DNA of 64,000 nt. Source: Paenibacillus humicola. Lineage in GTDB: Bacteria > Bacillota > Bacilli > Paenibacillales > Paenibacillaceae. Location of the stretch: positions 4,428,501 to 4,492,500 of the forward strand of contig NZ_JAQGPL010000001.1 in NCBI RefSeq assembly GCF_028826105.1. The letters run 5' to 3'. The notes under the pieces are model-generated. The model did not search any database. It was not told the origin of the DNA and worked only from the letters and a program-made list of their open reading frames with translations. Both the position numbers and the translations under genes were made by a program. Below, in pieces: positions 44,239 through 52,674 of the stretch. Position 1 is the stretch's first letter; each line of letters starts with the position of its first letter.

Positions 44239-44281
44239 CAAAGAGGCAGCCGCTTGAAACATAAGCGGTCTGCCTCCTTTT
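44239..44281. terminator. Bidirectional intrinsic terminator
   Basis: AGAGGCAG-CCGCTT pairs with AAGCGG-CTGCCTC (44242-44255 with 44263-44276, one mismatch), with A-run left and CTTTTA right. It separates the tetR and ROK genes. Confidence 0.82.
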
Positions 44282-45398
44282 ATTGCACCGTTTTGATCTT
44301 GAACATTTGATGCAAACCGAGCGTCGCCGCTCCGACCGCGGCACCGATTTCCTTCCAATACGGAACGGTGACCGGCGTATTCGTCCAGTCGTCCTCATAG
44401 ACGTGGATCCGGTCGACCAGCTCGCGGAAAAAGCGTTCGTCCGCCGCGACCCAGCCGTTAAGGATCAGCTGTTCGGGATTAAGCAGCATCAGCATGTCGG
44501 CGCAATATTTGCCGACCCGGTCCAGGATGCTCCCCATTTCCTGCGCGAAAGGCTCGACGCCCCGGAAGCCGAGCTCGATAAAGCGGCGGATCGTCTCTTC
44601 CGGTTCTGCAAAAGGGAACGAATCCGTATACTGTGCCGTCAGCCGGTTCGCCAGGCTGCTGGTGCTGCAGTCGGCGAACTCCCGGATTTTGCCGGCCCTC
44701 CCTTCGCTGCCCCGATAAATCTGGTTGTTCAGCACCAGGCCCGCTCCGGTACCGTAATCGATCAGGATATAGACGAGCGTCTGGTGTCCGATGGCCGCCC
44801 CGCTGAACCGTTCGGCAAAGCCGGCAGCGTCGAGGTCGTTCACCAGATGAACCGGAATCCGGAACGAGTCGTACAACATGTCCCTCAATGGCATTCGCTC
44901 GATTTGCAAATAGGCGGAGGAAACCGTGTTTTGATCGGCGGCAATCCGGCCCGGAACGGAAACGCCCATCCATTTGACCGCCGACCACTCGACCTTCTGC
45001 TTATTCACGAAAGACCGGATCATGTCCGCAAGCTCGCTGCGGATCGTTTCTTCGCCGCTCAGCCGCTTCAAGGGCTCCTTCGCAATGACGCTGCCCCTCA
45101 TATTCAGCAGCACGAAATGGGAAGGCGCGTTGGAAAGGTCGATGCCGAGCACATATCCGTTGTCTTCCCGGATGCTCAGCATGGTCATCCGGCGGCCGAC
45201 CCCGGTTCCACTCGTTCCGGACTCATATACGATACCGTCTTTGATCGCGTCTTCGATGAGCACCGATACGGTAGTGGGACTGAGCTTGGTCCGTCTGGCC
45301 AAATCCACCCTGGAGATCGGTCCGTCGTGATAGACCAGATGCAGCAGCATCGACTTGTTGATCTCCCGCATCGTCTGCTGGTTGCCGATTTTTTTCAT
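44280..45398 (-). CDS. ROK-family transcriptional regulator (XylR/NagC-like)
   Basis: 372 residues. N-terminal winged helix (about 10-75: SMLLHLVYHDGPISRVDLARRTKLSPTTVSVLIEDAI) followed by a sugar-kinase-like ROK fold with LGIDLSN, VSVPGRI, VHLVNDLDAAG and IDYGTGAGLVL. The ROK zinc-cluster segment (CxCGxxGC) is missing: the region reads KIREFADCSTSSLANRL, so glucokinase activity is unlikely and it acts as a regulator. The nearest candidate target is the sugar ABC operon upstream (47.2-50.5 kb). Confidence 0.88.
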   Translation of the reverse strand: MKKIGNQQTMREINKSMLLHLVYHDGPISRVDLARRTKLSPTTVSVLIEDAIKDGIVYESGTSGTGVGRRMTMLSIREDNGYVLGIDLSNAPSHFVLLNMRGSVIAKEPLKRLSGEETIRSELADMIRSFVNKQKVEWSAVKWMGVSVPGRIAADQNTVSSAYLQIERMPLRDMLYDSFRIPVHLVNDLDAAGFAERFSGAAIGHQTLVYILIDYGTGAGLVLNNQIYRGSEGRAGKIREFADCSTSSLANRLTAQYTDSFPFAEPEETIRRFIELGFRGVEPFAQEMGSILDRVGKYCADMLMLLNPEQLILNGWVAADERFFRELVDRIHVYEDDWTNTPVTVPYWKEIGAAVGAATLGLHQMFKIKTVQ

Positions 45399-45509
45399 AT
45401 CGCCTCTCCCAATTCCCTTATTTTTCCCAAATAATGCCTATTATACCATCCGGACCGGGAGAACGATACGAGCGCGCAGCATTCCAGCGAAACGAGCGGT
45501 ATAGGGAGG

Positions 45510-47117
45510 CTACCAGCAGGCCAGACCCCCGTCCGCCCGGGGCTCGGTTCCGCCGGCCAGCACCCCGGAATCGTTGTCCCGCCAAATGATTTGTCCGCGT
45601 CCGAACATACCGGAATCGAGCGCCCGCTGCACGATATGCCCTTTTCGCGCGAGGGCTTGGGCGATCGCGTCCGGGAACTGCGGTTCGACCTCGATCGTCT
45701 TGCCTCTCAACCACCGCCACCTTGGGGCATCGAGCGCGGCCTGCGGATTCAGGTGAAACCGGATCGCGTTCAGCACGATTTGCACATGCGCCTGCGGTTG
45801 AATCGAGCCGCACATAACGCCGAACGGACCGACGGGCAGGCCGTCCTTGGTGATAAATCCGGGAATGATCGTATGGTACGTTTTTTTGCCGGGGGCAAGC
45901 GCGTTCGGATGCGCCGGATCGAGCGAGAAGCCCGTTCCCCGGTTCTGCATGCAAATGCCGGTGCCCGGAATGACGATGGCCGAGCCGAAATCGCCGGCAT
46001 GGCTTTGAATGAACGACACCATGTTGCCTTCCTCGTCGGCTGCCGCCAAATAAACCGTGCCGCTGTTCTGCGGCTCCCCCGGCGCCGGCATCAGCGCCTG
46101 ATCTCCGATCAGGCTTCTTCGCTCCGCCGCATAATGCTCCGACAGCAGCTGCTCCACCGTCACGTTCATGCTGCCCGGATCGGTAATATAAGCCAAGCCG
46201 TCGGCAAAAGCCAGCTTGACCGCTTCAATCTGCTTGTGATAGGTCTCCACCGTATCTTTGGCGTCAAAATCGAGTTCCTTCAATATATTCAGCGCGATCA
46301 AGGCGATCAGGCCCTGGCCGTTCGGCGGGATTTCCCAAATGTCATAGCCTTGAAACGGGACATGGATCGGTTCCACCCATTCCGGCTTATAGGCGGCGAG
46401 GTCTTCCTTCCGTAAAAATCCTCCGTGCTTCCGGTAAAACGCATCGATTTGCTCCGCAAGCGGACCGCGGTAAAACGATTCGGCGTTCGTCTCCGCAATG
46501 GACCGGAGCGTCGCGGCATGCCCGGGCGAACGCCACATTTCCCCGGCTCGCGGCGCCTGTCCGCCGGGAGCGAAAGTTTCGAGCCAAGGCGCGAAAGCTT
46601 CTCCCTTCTGCGCCGAGATATTCTCGAAGCCAAGCGCCCAATATTTGCCGATCGTCGGCGAAACCGGAAAACCGGCTTCGGCGTATTCGATGGCCGGCTG
46701 CAGCACTTCAGGCAAGGGCAGGCGGCCGAATCGTTCGGACAGCGCCGCCCAAGAGGCTGGCGTGCCCGGTACCGTAACCGGCAGGACGCCGTAGCCCGGG
46801 ATCGACTTGTAACCGTTTTCCTGAAAATAATCGAGGCTGATCGCCGCCGGCGAAGGCCCGCTCGCGTTCAGCCCGTGCAGCTTGCCGTCCGTCCATACCA
46901 GGGCGAAAGAATCGCCGCCGATGCTGTTGGAGTTCGGCTCGACGACCGTGAGGCATGCCGCCGCCGCAATCGCGGCATCGATTGCATTCCCGCCTTTTTT
47001 CAGCATCGTAAGGCCTGCCTCGGCCGCAAGCGGCTGCGTCGTGGAAACCATTCCCTTGCGGGCATAGGTCGTCATGCGCTGGGAAGGGTACGGATTCAGC
47101 AAAGCGTCGTATTTCAT
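45510..47117 (-). CDS. Gamma-glutamyltransferase family protein without signal peptide (YwrD-like)
   Basis: 535 residues. The Ntn-hydrolase proenzyme is complete: KKGGNAIDAAIAAAACLTVVEPNSNSIGGDSFALVW in the large subunit, and the nucleophile Thr354 in QNSGTVYLAAADEEGNMVSF, where autocleavage would create the small subunit. The second glycine motif is CGSIQPQAHVQIVLN (normally PGG). There is no signal peptide, so it is cytoplasmic, unlike secreted Ggt, and matches YwrD. Substrates could be gamma-glutamyl peptides or amides such as cephalosporin-like side chains; unproven. AAGGAG is ten bases before the ATG. Confidence 0.9.
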   Translation of the reverse strand: MKYDALLNPYPSQRMTTYARKGMVSTTQPLAAEAGLTMLKKGGNAIDAAIAAAACLTVVEPNSNSIGGDSFALVWTDGKLHGLNASGPSPAAISLDYFQENGYKSIPGYGVLPVTVPGTPASWAALSERFGRLPLPEVLQPAIEYAEAGFPVSPTIGKYWALGFENISAQKGEAFAPWLETFAPGGQAPRAGEMWRSPGHAATLRSIAETNAESFYRGPLAEQIDAFYRKHGGFLRKEDLAAYKPEWVEPIHVPFQGYDIWEIPPNGQGLIALIALNILKELDFDAKDTVETYHKQIEAVKLAFADGLAYITDPGSMNVTVEQLLSEHYAAERRSLIGDQALMPAPGEPQNSGTVYLAAADEEGNMVSFIQSHAGDFGSAIVIPGTGICMQNRGTGFSLDPAHPNALAPGKKTYHTIIPGFITKDGLPVGPFGVMCGSIQPQAHVQIVLNAIRFHLNPQAALDAPRWRWLRGKTIEVEPQFPDAIAQALARKGHIVQRALDSGMFGRGQIIWRDNDSGVLAGGTEPRADGGLACW

Positions 47118-47187
47118 GTCGATTCAGCTCCTTCGAATCAATATAGTCTGCTGCCCCATAAGACGCGGCTTCTCACCGAAACAACAA

Positions 47188-47222
47188 GGAAGACCGGACC
47201 GCTGCCGGTCTTCCCGATTTTC
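47188..47222 (-). terminator. Intrinsic terminator of the third sugar ABC operon
   Basis: The perfect 10-bp stem GGAAGACCGG/CCGGTCTTCC (47188-47197 with 47205-47214), followed on the minus strand by TTGTTGTTTC. Confidence 0.7.
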
Positions 47223-47235
47223 CTCGGCGCTTCTT

Positions 47236-48642
47236 TTACGTTCCGGCGCCGGCCTTCTCCTTGATCTGCTGCAGCAGCTTGTTGAACTTCTCGTTGATCT
47301 CCGGGAGCACTTTGGCCGGGTCCGCACCGTTTGTAAATATTTGCTGCTGTTCGTTTTTCATCAGCGACGTAATATCCGCATACCCGGCGATCAAATGGTT
47401 CGGCGACTCCTTGCCGTGCGCGATGGAATCCTGGATCACCTGCGTCAAGTACGTCAAATCGACCTGGCTGCCGAACTGCTTCAGCCACTCCTGGTACGCC
47501 TTCGAATCGGCCGGCGGGTAGCCCGTCATCGTCGCCCATTTCAGCTGCATGTCCGGCGAGGTCATGAATTTCACGAACTTCCACGCCGCATCCGGATGCT
47601 TGGATTTCGAAGAAATCATGAGCGGATCGATATAAGTGAACGGCGTGGAAGTGCCCGCGGGTCCAAGCGGCATCGGAAGCACGCCGAAATTGAACTGCTG
47701 GTCCTTGAAGCCGGCCAGCTGCCAGCCGCCGTCCAAATCGAACGCCACTTTACCCGTCAGCATCGGATCGCCTGTTTTGGTGAGTGAGTCGCTGATTGCC
47801 GTCGTCGGCGTAATTTTATCCTTCAAAATCAAATCCTGGTACCATTTCACCGCGCTTTCGAATTTCGGATCCGTCAAATCCGCCTTGTCCAGAAATCCGG
47901 TTTTGTACCCGTCCTGAAAAATATCCAGCCCCCAGTCCCAGCTGTAGGTCGCCATGTGGGAGCCCATATTCCAGGTAAAACCGTACACGGCGCTCGGCTT
48001 GCCGTAATCCTTGGACACCTGCTTGGCGTAGCCGATCAGCTTATCCCAGGTCCATTCCGGATCGCCGTATTTGTAATTCGGGATTTTCACGCCGGCTTTA
48101 TCGAGCAGATCTTTGTTGTAAAAGACGAGGGACGGGAAAATGGACAACGGGATGCCGTACTGCTTTCCATCCACATTATAAACCTTCATCGTCGATTCCG
48201 AAATATTGGGATTATTGAAATCGTTCATGTACGGGGTCAGATCGAGTGTCAGGTGGCGCGTCATATAATCGACGAACCCGCTGTGGCCCCAGTGGCTCCA
48301 GACGTCGGGCGGCGTGCCGCCGGCGACCAGCGTCGACATTTTGGAATCGAATTCTTCGAAAGGCGTATTAATGATTTCCACTTTAATGCCCGGATTTTCC
48401 TTCTCGAACTCCGGGATGGCCGTCTCGCCGAAAAACTTCTCCCGGATTCCGTCGGATTGAGCGTTAAGCAGCGTGATCGTTACCGGCTCGCCTCCCTTGC
48501 CGGAAACCGCATTGCCGCCCCCGGCCGATTCGCCCGTATCCGCACCGCCGCCGCTTCCTCCGCTCCCTCCGCTGCAGGCCTGCAGCAAAAGCGCCGCCAG
48601 CGCGACGGAGCCCGTTACCATTCCAAGCCGTTTGCTAGACAT
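47236..48642 (-). CDS. Sugar ABC transporter substrate-binding lipoprotein (family 1)
   Basis: 468 residues. Lipobox LLQAC at about residue 23, a Gly/Ser linker, then VTITLLNAQSDGIREKFFGETAIPEFEKENPGIKVEIIN and YGIPLSIFPSLVFYNKDLLDKAGV, the family 1 pattern. GGGAGG seven bases before the ATG. It is last in an operon after two permeases, opposite in order to the importer at 38.2 kb. Confidence 0.92.
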   Translation of the reverse strand: MSSKRLGMVTGSVALAALLLQACSGGSGGSGGGADTGESAGGGNAVSGKGGEPVTITLLNAQSDGIREKFFGETAIPEFEKENPGIKVEIINTPFEEFDSKMSTLVAGGTPPDVWSHWGHSGFVDYMTRHLTLDLTPYMNDFNNPNISESTMKVYNVDGKQYGIPLSIFPSLVFYNKDLLDKAGVKIPNYKYGDPEWTWDKLIGYAKQVSKDYGKPSAVYGFTWNMGSHMATYSWDWGLDIFQDGYKTGFLDKADLTDPKFESAVKWYQDLILKDKITPTTAISDSLTKTGDPMLTGKVAFDLDGGWQLAGFKDQQFNFGVLPMPLGPAGTSTPFTYIDPLMISSKSKHPDAAWKFVKFMTSPDMQLKWATMTGYPPADSKAYQEWLKQFGSQVDLTYLTQVIQDSIAHGKESPNHLIAGYADITSLMKNEQQQIFTNGADPAKVLPEINEKFNKLLQQIKEKAGAGT

Positions 48643-48745
48643 CGAACAACCTCCCTGATCTTTTTTGGCCGCATGACGTTCCAGCTTTGAACAAACCCGT
48701 TTAACCGCTATTCGCCTGGCATCCCTCCCGCCGCTTGCGGTTGTC

Positions 48746-49630
48746 CTATTTCAGCCCGGAGACGACAATGCCCTGGACGAAATATTTTTGCGCGAAGAAA
48801 AACACCAGAATGGGCGGCAGCAGCGCGACCAGCGAGGCTGCCATCAGCAAGTTCCACGGAACGACGGAATACATGGAGCGGAACGAAGCGAGCGCGATGG
48901 AGACGGTAAATTTGGTGTCCGTATTCAAATAAATGAGCGGCTGCAAATACTCGTTCCACCGGAACATGAAGCCGAAAATCGCCGCACTGGCAAGCGCTGA
49001 TTTGCATAGGGGCAGCGCAATGTTCCAATACGCCCGAAACTCGCCGCAGCCGTCCAGCCTTGCCGCTTCCAGCAGGTCCCCCGGCAGCGTCATGAAAAAC
49101 TGCCGCAGCAGAAAGATGATATAGGCGGAGCCGAAAAAGGAAGGGACCAGGAGCGGCAGGTACGAATCGGTCCACCCGAGCGTCTTGAACAGCACGAACT
49201 GCGGAATCATGATGACCGGGTACGGGATCATGAGCGTGGAGAGCAGGATCATGAACATGACGTTCCGCCCCTTCCCCCTGTAACGCGAGAAGCCGAAGGC
49301 GACGAAGGATGATACGAGCACTTCCCCGAGCGTGCCGAAGACGGAGAACAGCGCCGTGTTGCTGAAATAATGTCCGAACGGCCGGGATTTCATCGCATCG
49401 ACGAAATTGTGCCAAATGATCCGGGTCGGAATCCATGTCGGCGGGTACACGAACATTTCCTGCTTCGTTTTGAGCGCGGTGCTGAGCATGATGAAGAGCG
49501 GCAAAATCATGAGCAGACAAATGCACACGACAACGATCCATACCAAAGCGCCGAGCGTTCGGTCCTGTAATTTTCTCGAGCCGTACACGGTCCGGAATTC
49601 CGCGTTGCCCGCCTTGTATCCAACGCTCAT
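48746..49630 (-). CDS. Sugar ABC transporter permease (MalG/UgpE-like)
   Basis: 294 residues from the ATG at 49630, one base after the upstream permease stop, with AGGGGGG eight bases before. Six membrane segments; EAA loop DLLEAARLDGCGEFRAYWNIALPLCKS; C-terminal KYFVQGIVVSGLK. An ATG six codons earlier would overlap the upstream gene. Confidence 0.92.
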   Translation of the reverse strand: MSVGYKAGNAEFRTVYGSRKLQDRTLGALVWIVVVCICLLMILPLFIMLSTALKTKQEMFVYPPTWIPTRIIWHNFVDAMKSRPFGHYFSNTALFSVFGTLGEVLVSSFVAFGFSRYRGKGRNVMFMILLSTLMIPYPVIMIPQFVLFKTLGWTDSYLPLLVPSFFGSAYIIFLLRQFFMTLPGDLLEAARLDGCGEFRAYWNIALPLCKSALASAAIFGFMFRWNEYLQPLIYLNTDTKFTVSIALASFRSMYSVVPWNLLMAASLVALLPPILVFFFAQKYFVQGIVVSGLK

Positions 49631-49631
49631 G

Positions 49632-50537
49632 TTATTCGCCCCCCTCATAATGAACCCATTTGTTCGACAGCCTCATCATGACCCAGGTAAGTACGCCGAC
49701 GAACAGGAACAAAATCCACGCCATGGAGGAAGCATACCCGAGGTTGAATGAGTGAAACGCCTGCTGGTACAGGTAATACACGTAAAAATACGATGCGTAG
49801 TTCGGCCCGCCGTCCGTCATGACGTTGGCCTGCACGAACACCTGGAACGAACCGATGACGCCCGTGATAAGCAGAAACAGCGTTGCGGGGGAAATCATCG
49901 GAACGGTAATCCGCCAAAACTGCTGCAGCCGGGAAGCCCCGTCGATTTGCGCCGCTTCGTACAGGTTCGAGGGCACGCCTTTCAAACCGGCCAAATAAAT
50001 GACGACATGGTTGCCCATCGTCCAGAGGGACATCATGATCAGCGAGGGAATGACCCACTTCTCGTCCGTCAGCCACTGCGGACCCTGAACGCCGAACAGC
50101 CGATAAATGATCAGGTTGACCGCACCGAAATCGGGATTTAACAGCCACAGCCAAAGCAGCGACAGCGACACGCCCGAAACGACGGAAGGCATATAAACGA
50201 TTGTGCGGAAAAGACGCTGTCCCCGAATGTCCGCATTCAGCAGTAGGGCGGCCAGCAGCGACAGGAACAGCCCGAGCGGAACGCCGACCAATGTGTAATA
50301 TAAGGTGACACGGGAAGATTTCCAAAACAGGTCGTCCTGAAACAGGTCGATATAATTGCGCAGCCCGATAAAGACGGGCGCATTGGCGATATCGTAGCGG
50401 GTTAAGCTGTAATAGCCCGAGACCAGAATCGGGCCGCCGATAAAGAGAATGAAACCGATCACCCAGGGCGAAATAAACGTATACAGGTAGAACGTTTCCC
50501 GCCGGGCTTCGGACTTTCTAAGCCATCTCATCCCCAT
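49632..50537 (-). CDS. Sugar ABC transporter permease (MalF/UgpA-like)
   Basis: 301 residues, six membrane segments (TFISPWVIGFILFIGGPILVSGYYSLTRYD at the start) and the EAA loop LYEAAQIDGASRLQQFWRITVPMISP. First gene of the minus-strand operon. The ATG at 50537 is close to AAAGGAG; the ATG two codons later is better spaced. It is preceded by a roughly 220-base leader containing the duplicated motif. Confidence 0.92.
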   Translation of the reverse strand: MGMRWLRKSEARRETFYLYTFISPWVIGFILFIGGPILVSGYYSLTRYDIANAPVFIGLRNYIDLFQDDLFWKSSRVTLYYTLVGVPLGLFLSLLAALLLNADIRGQRLFRTIVYMPSVVSGVSLSLLWLWLLNPDFGAVNLIIYRLFGVQGPQWLTDEKWVIPSLIMMSLWTMGNHVVIYLAGLKGVPSNLYEAAQIDGASRLQQFWRITVPMISPATLFLLITGVIGSFQVFVQANVMTDGGPNYASYFYVYYLYQQAFHSFNLGYASSMAWILFLFVGVLTWVMMRLSNKWVHYEGGE

Positions 50538-50585
50538 TGACTCCTTTCGTCGCCTGACGAATGCGGTGCAAAGAAATCGTATTTC

Positions 50586-50723
50586 GAATTAATTTGTCCG
50601 GTGGAATAATTAAATAAAGGTCGGCACCCCCTTTCGGATTCGGCTCGTCGTTTCATCTTATTGGCTTCGCTGCGAAAAAATGCTTGGTTCGAAATGAATT
50701 CATTTGCGCAGTGGAATAATTAA
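50586..50723 (-). repeat. Duplicated 28-bp motif in the leader of the sugar ABC operon
   Basis: Copies at 50586-50613 and 50696-50723 (110 bases apart) match at 24 of 28 positions. The shared core is GTGGAATAATTAA at the right end and GAATT...ATTTG at the left end. The first copy contains the inverted repeat TTAATT-N13-AATTAA. Both lie downstream of the strong minus-strand promoter at 50764-50793, so they are in the transcribed leader. Candidate operators for the ROK regulator. Confidence 0.6.
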
Positions 50724-50763
50724 TGGTGGGAAGTTTTGGGAATGTCTTCGTTCGGTTGATGTC

Positions 50764-50793
50764 ATAATACTTTACACATCGTTGAGGTGTCAA
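50764..50793 (-). promoter_or_regulatory. Sigma-A promoter of the sugar ABC operon
   Basis: On the minus strand TTGACA (consensus), an 18-base spacer and TATTAT. The transcript would start near 50757 and carry a 220-base leader. Confidence 0.8.
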
Positions 50794-50825
50794 GGGGGTT
50801 TTAGAAAAAATGAAGGCTTCTCCTG

Positions 50826-50890
50826 CAGAGTGCGAGGAGACGGTACGACGCCCTTTCATCGGACGAGCGCCTTGCCGTCTCCTGCTGAAG
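50826..50890 (-). terminator. Probable terminator of the alcohol dehydrogenase gene
   Basis: On the minus strand GGAGACGG pairs with CCGTCTCC across a 38-base GC-rich loop; a T-run (ATTTTTTC) follows about 25 bases later. Less compact than the other terminators here. Confidence 0.4.
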
Positions 50891-50926
50891 ACCTATGCGT
50901 GCGGGCAACCGCCGGCGCGAGGAGGA

Positions 50927-51970
50927 TCAGGCGCCGTGCTGGATGACCACTTTCCCGACTTCGCTGGACTCAAACGCTTCCTTCAGCCCTTCAATCGCCT
51001 GCGAGAACGGCACCACTTTATCGAGTGCCACCCGAACGTCGACGCGGCCCAGTTCAATCATCCGCATCGCCCGCGGGAATTGCCAAACCGTGGCCATAAC
51101 GCCGACGAGCTCGATTTCGCCGAACACCAGGTCGAGCAGGTCCATCGGGATTTTCCCGGTCGGGATGCCCGCCATGACGCATCTGCCGCCCCGGTGTACC
51201 AGCTGAACCATTTGGGAGACGGTAGCGGCAACGCCGACGCATTCGATTACGATATCGGCGCCGCCGCCGGTGAGCTCGCGAACCCGGCTAACGACGTCCT
51301 CGCGCATCGGGTCGATTGCCGCGTGCGCCCCTATTTTGAGCGCAAGCTCGCGCTTCTTTGCCACCGGATCCGTCACGATGACCGTTCCCGCTCCCGATGC
51401 CAGCGCTACCTGCAGGGTGAGCTGGGCAATCGACCCTCCGCCGAGAATGACGACCGAATTGCCCGGCTGAATCCGGGCCTTATCGACGAAATTGATCGCG
51501 CAGGCGAGCGGTTCGACCAGCGCTCCCGCGAGGTCCGGCAAATTGTCCGGGAGCCGGTGCACGCGGTTTGCGGGCACGCTGACGAAATCGGCATAGCAAC
51601 CGTTTTCATAGATGCCCAGATGAGACATATTCGGACAGAGGTTCACCTTTCCCCTGTGGCAGTATTCGCATTTCCCGCATGGCAAAATCGGTTCGACCGT
51701 AACCCGGTGCCCGGCTTCGATTTTGGTACCGCCCTCGATGTAGCCGTCCACCTCGCTGCCGACCTCTGCCACAACGGCGGAAAACTCATGGCCCATAACG
51801 ACCGGAAACGGCTTGTCGCCCTGCCCCAGGTCGTGGTACAGCACGTGCAAATCCGTAGCACAAATGCCGGAATAGAGCGGCTTTAAGAGCAGGTCTTTCG
51901 GCCCGCACTGCGGGATAGGCAGTTCGGCATAGGCGGCCCTGCCCGTTCCTTGCTTTTGAATCGCTTTCAT
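50927..51970 (-). CDS. Zinc-dependent medium-chain alcohol/polyol dehydrogenase
   Basis: 347 residues from the ATG at 51970 (AGGAGG seven bases before; an upstream in-frame ATG is not supported). Catalytic zinc ligands are in SGICATDLH (Cys), MGHEFSA (His/Glu). The structural zinc lobe has CGKCEYCHRGKVNLC. Cofactor domain VVILGGGSIAQLTLQVALASG and TDPVAKKRELA with Asp at the strand end favours NAD. Resembles sorbitol/threonine dehydrogenases; substrate unknown. It is next to a sugar importer but has its own terminator region. Confidence 0.92.
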   Translation of the reverse strand: MKAIQKQGTGRAAYAELPIPQCGPKDLLLKPLYSGICATDLHVLYHDLGQGDKPFPVVMGHEFSAVVAEVGSEVDGYIEGGTKIEAGHRVTVEPILPCGKCEYCHRGKVNLCPNMSHLGIYENGCYADFVSVPANRVHRLPDNLPDLAGALVEPLACAINFVDKARIQPGNSVVILGGGSIAQLTLQVALASGAGTVIVTDPVAKKRELALKIGAHAAIDPMREDVVSRVRELTGGGADIVIECVGVAATVSQMVQLVHRGGRCVMAGIPTGKIPMDLLDLVFGEIELVGVMATVWQFPRAMRMIELGRVDVRVALDKVVPFSQAIEGLKEAFESSEVGKVVIQHGA

Positions 51971-52151
51971 GAGAGATCCTCCTTCATTTATCGGCGCCAT
52001 ACGGAACCTCGATCTAACGCCGTCTCGCGGAACCGCTGTCTTCGCGTTCCATTGAAACTATCATACTCTCAATTGGCGAAAAGCTCCACTGTCCTCTCGA
52101 ACGGCCGCTAACATTGCATACACCTTATATCTATCGAAGTCTAGTCCTCAA

Positions 52152-52310
52152 AGTCGGCGTAATAGAATCGTAGCGATCGTGAAGGTTCATGCCAAGAACG
52201 GCTTCTGGATCACCAATAAAGGAATCGAGTTTAACCTGATTCTAATCGCGGTATTTATTGGTGTGGCATTGATCGGGGCGGGAGATTATTCGCTCGATGC
52301 CATCCTCTGA
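52152..52310 (+). pseudogene. DoxX-family membrane protein remnant (C-terminal third)
   Basis: The plus strand reads [20 protein letters not shown], then [24 protein letters not shown] and TGA. The VHxxNGFW segment followed by a final hydrophobic helix and GxGxYSLDA is the DoxX C-terminus. The first two-thirds of the family are missing and the region upstream contains the alcohol dehydrogenase promoter on the other strand, so the gene is truncated. Confidence 0.8.
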
Positions 52311-52442
52311 TGGTCAAAGCCGCACACGACCACGAGGCCGCCGTAGATCGGCAGCCTCGCTGTGTTAAATGAAGTTTAATGCAGGTATCTCCCCAAACCT
52401 GAAGAGAAACGATACACTATTCTTTAATTTCCGGCCCTGCCG
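52311..52442. other. Intergenic region with an imperfect hairpin
   Basis: CGAGGC-GCCG pairs with CGGC-GCCTCG at about 52333-52360. The T-content after it is low, so it may be a terminator for either side. No gene. Confidence 0.35.
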
Positions 52443-52622
52443 TTAGCTGCCCGCCTGCTCTTCCTCTTTATGATCGGCGACAAGCTCCTTGGCGGACGAT
52501 TTGAACTCGTGCAGCGTGCGGCCGACGGCGCGGCCGAGCTCCGGCAGCTTGGTCGGGCCGAAAATGATCAGCACGACAACCAAAATCATCATCAATCCGG
52601 GAAACCCGATATTTTGCAGCAT
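52443..52622 (-). CDS. tatA: TatA/TatE family twin-arginine translocase subunit
   Basis: 59 residues, complete: [20 protein letters not shown] is the short membrane helix, followed by [20 protein letters not shown] (the conserved hinge FGPxKLPELG and amphipathic helix) and a charged tail rich in Glu and Lys. AAAGGAG lies seven bases before the ATG. The gene starts 52 bases after the amine oxidase stop on the same strand, so it is co-transcribed with that Tat substrate. It forms the translocation pore with the TatC encoded divergently 2.2 kb away. No tatB is present, as usual in Firmicutes. Confidence 0.95.
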   Translation of the reverse strand: MLQNIGFPGLMMILVVVLIIFGPTKLPELGRAVGRTLHEFKSSAKELVADHKEEEQAGS

Positions 52623-52674
52623 GCGGGATCGCTCCTTTTTCGTTCGATTTAAACGCAGACTTTCAGCCGTACCT

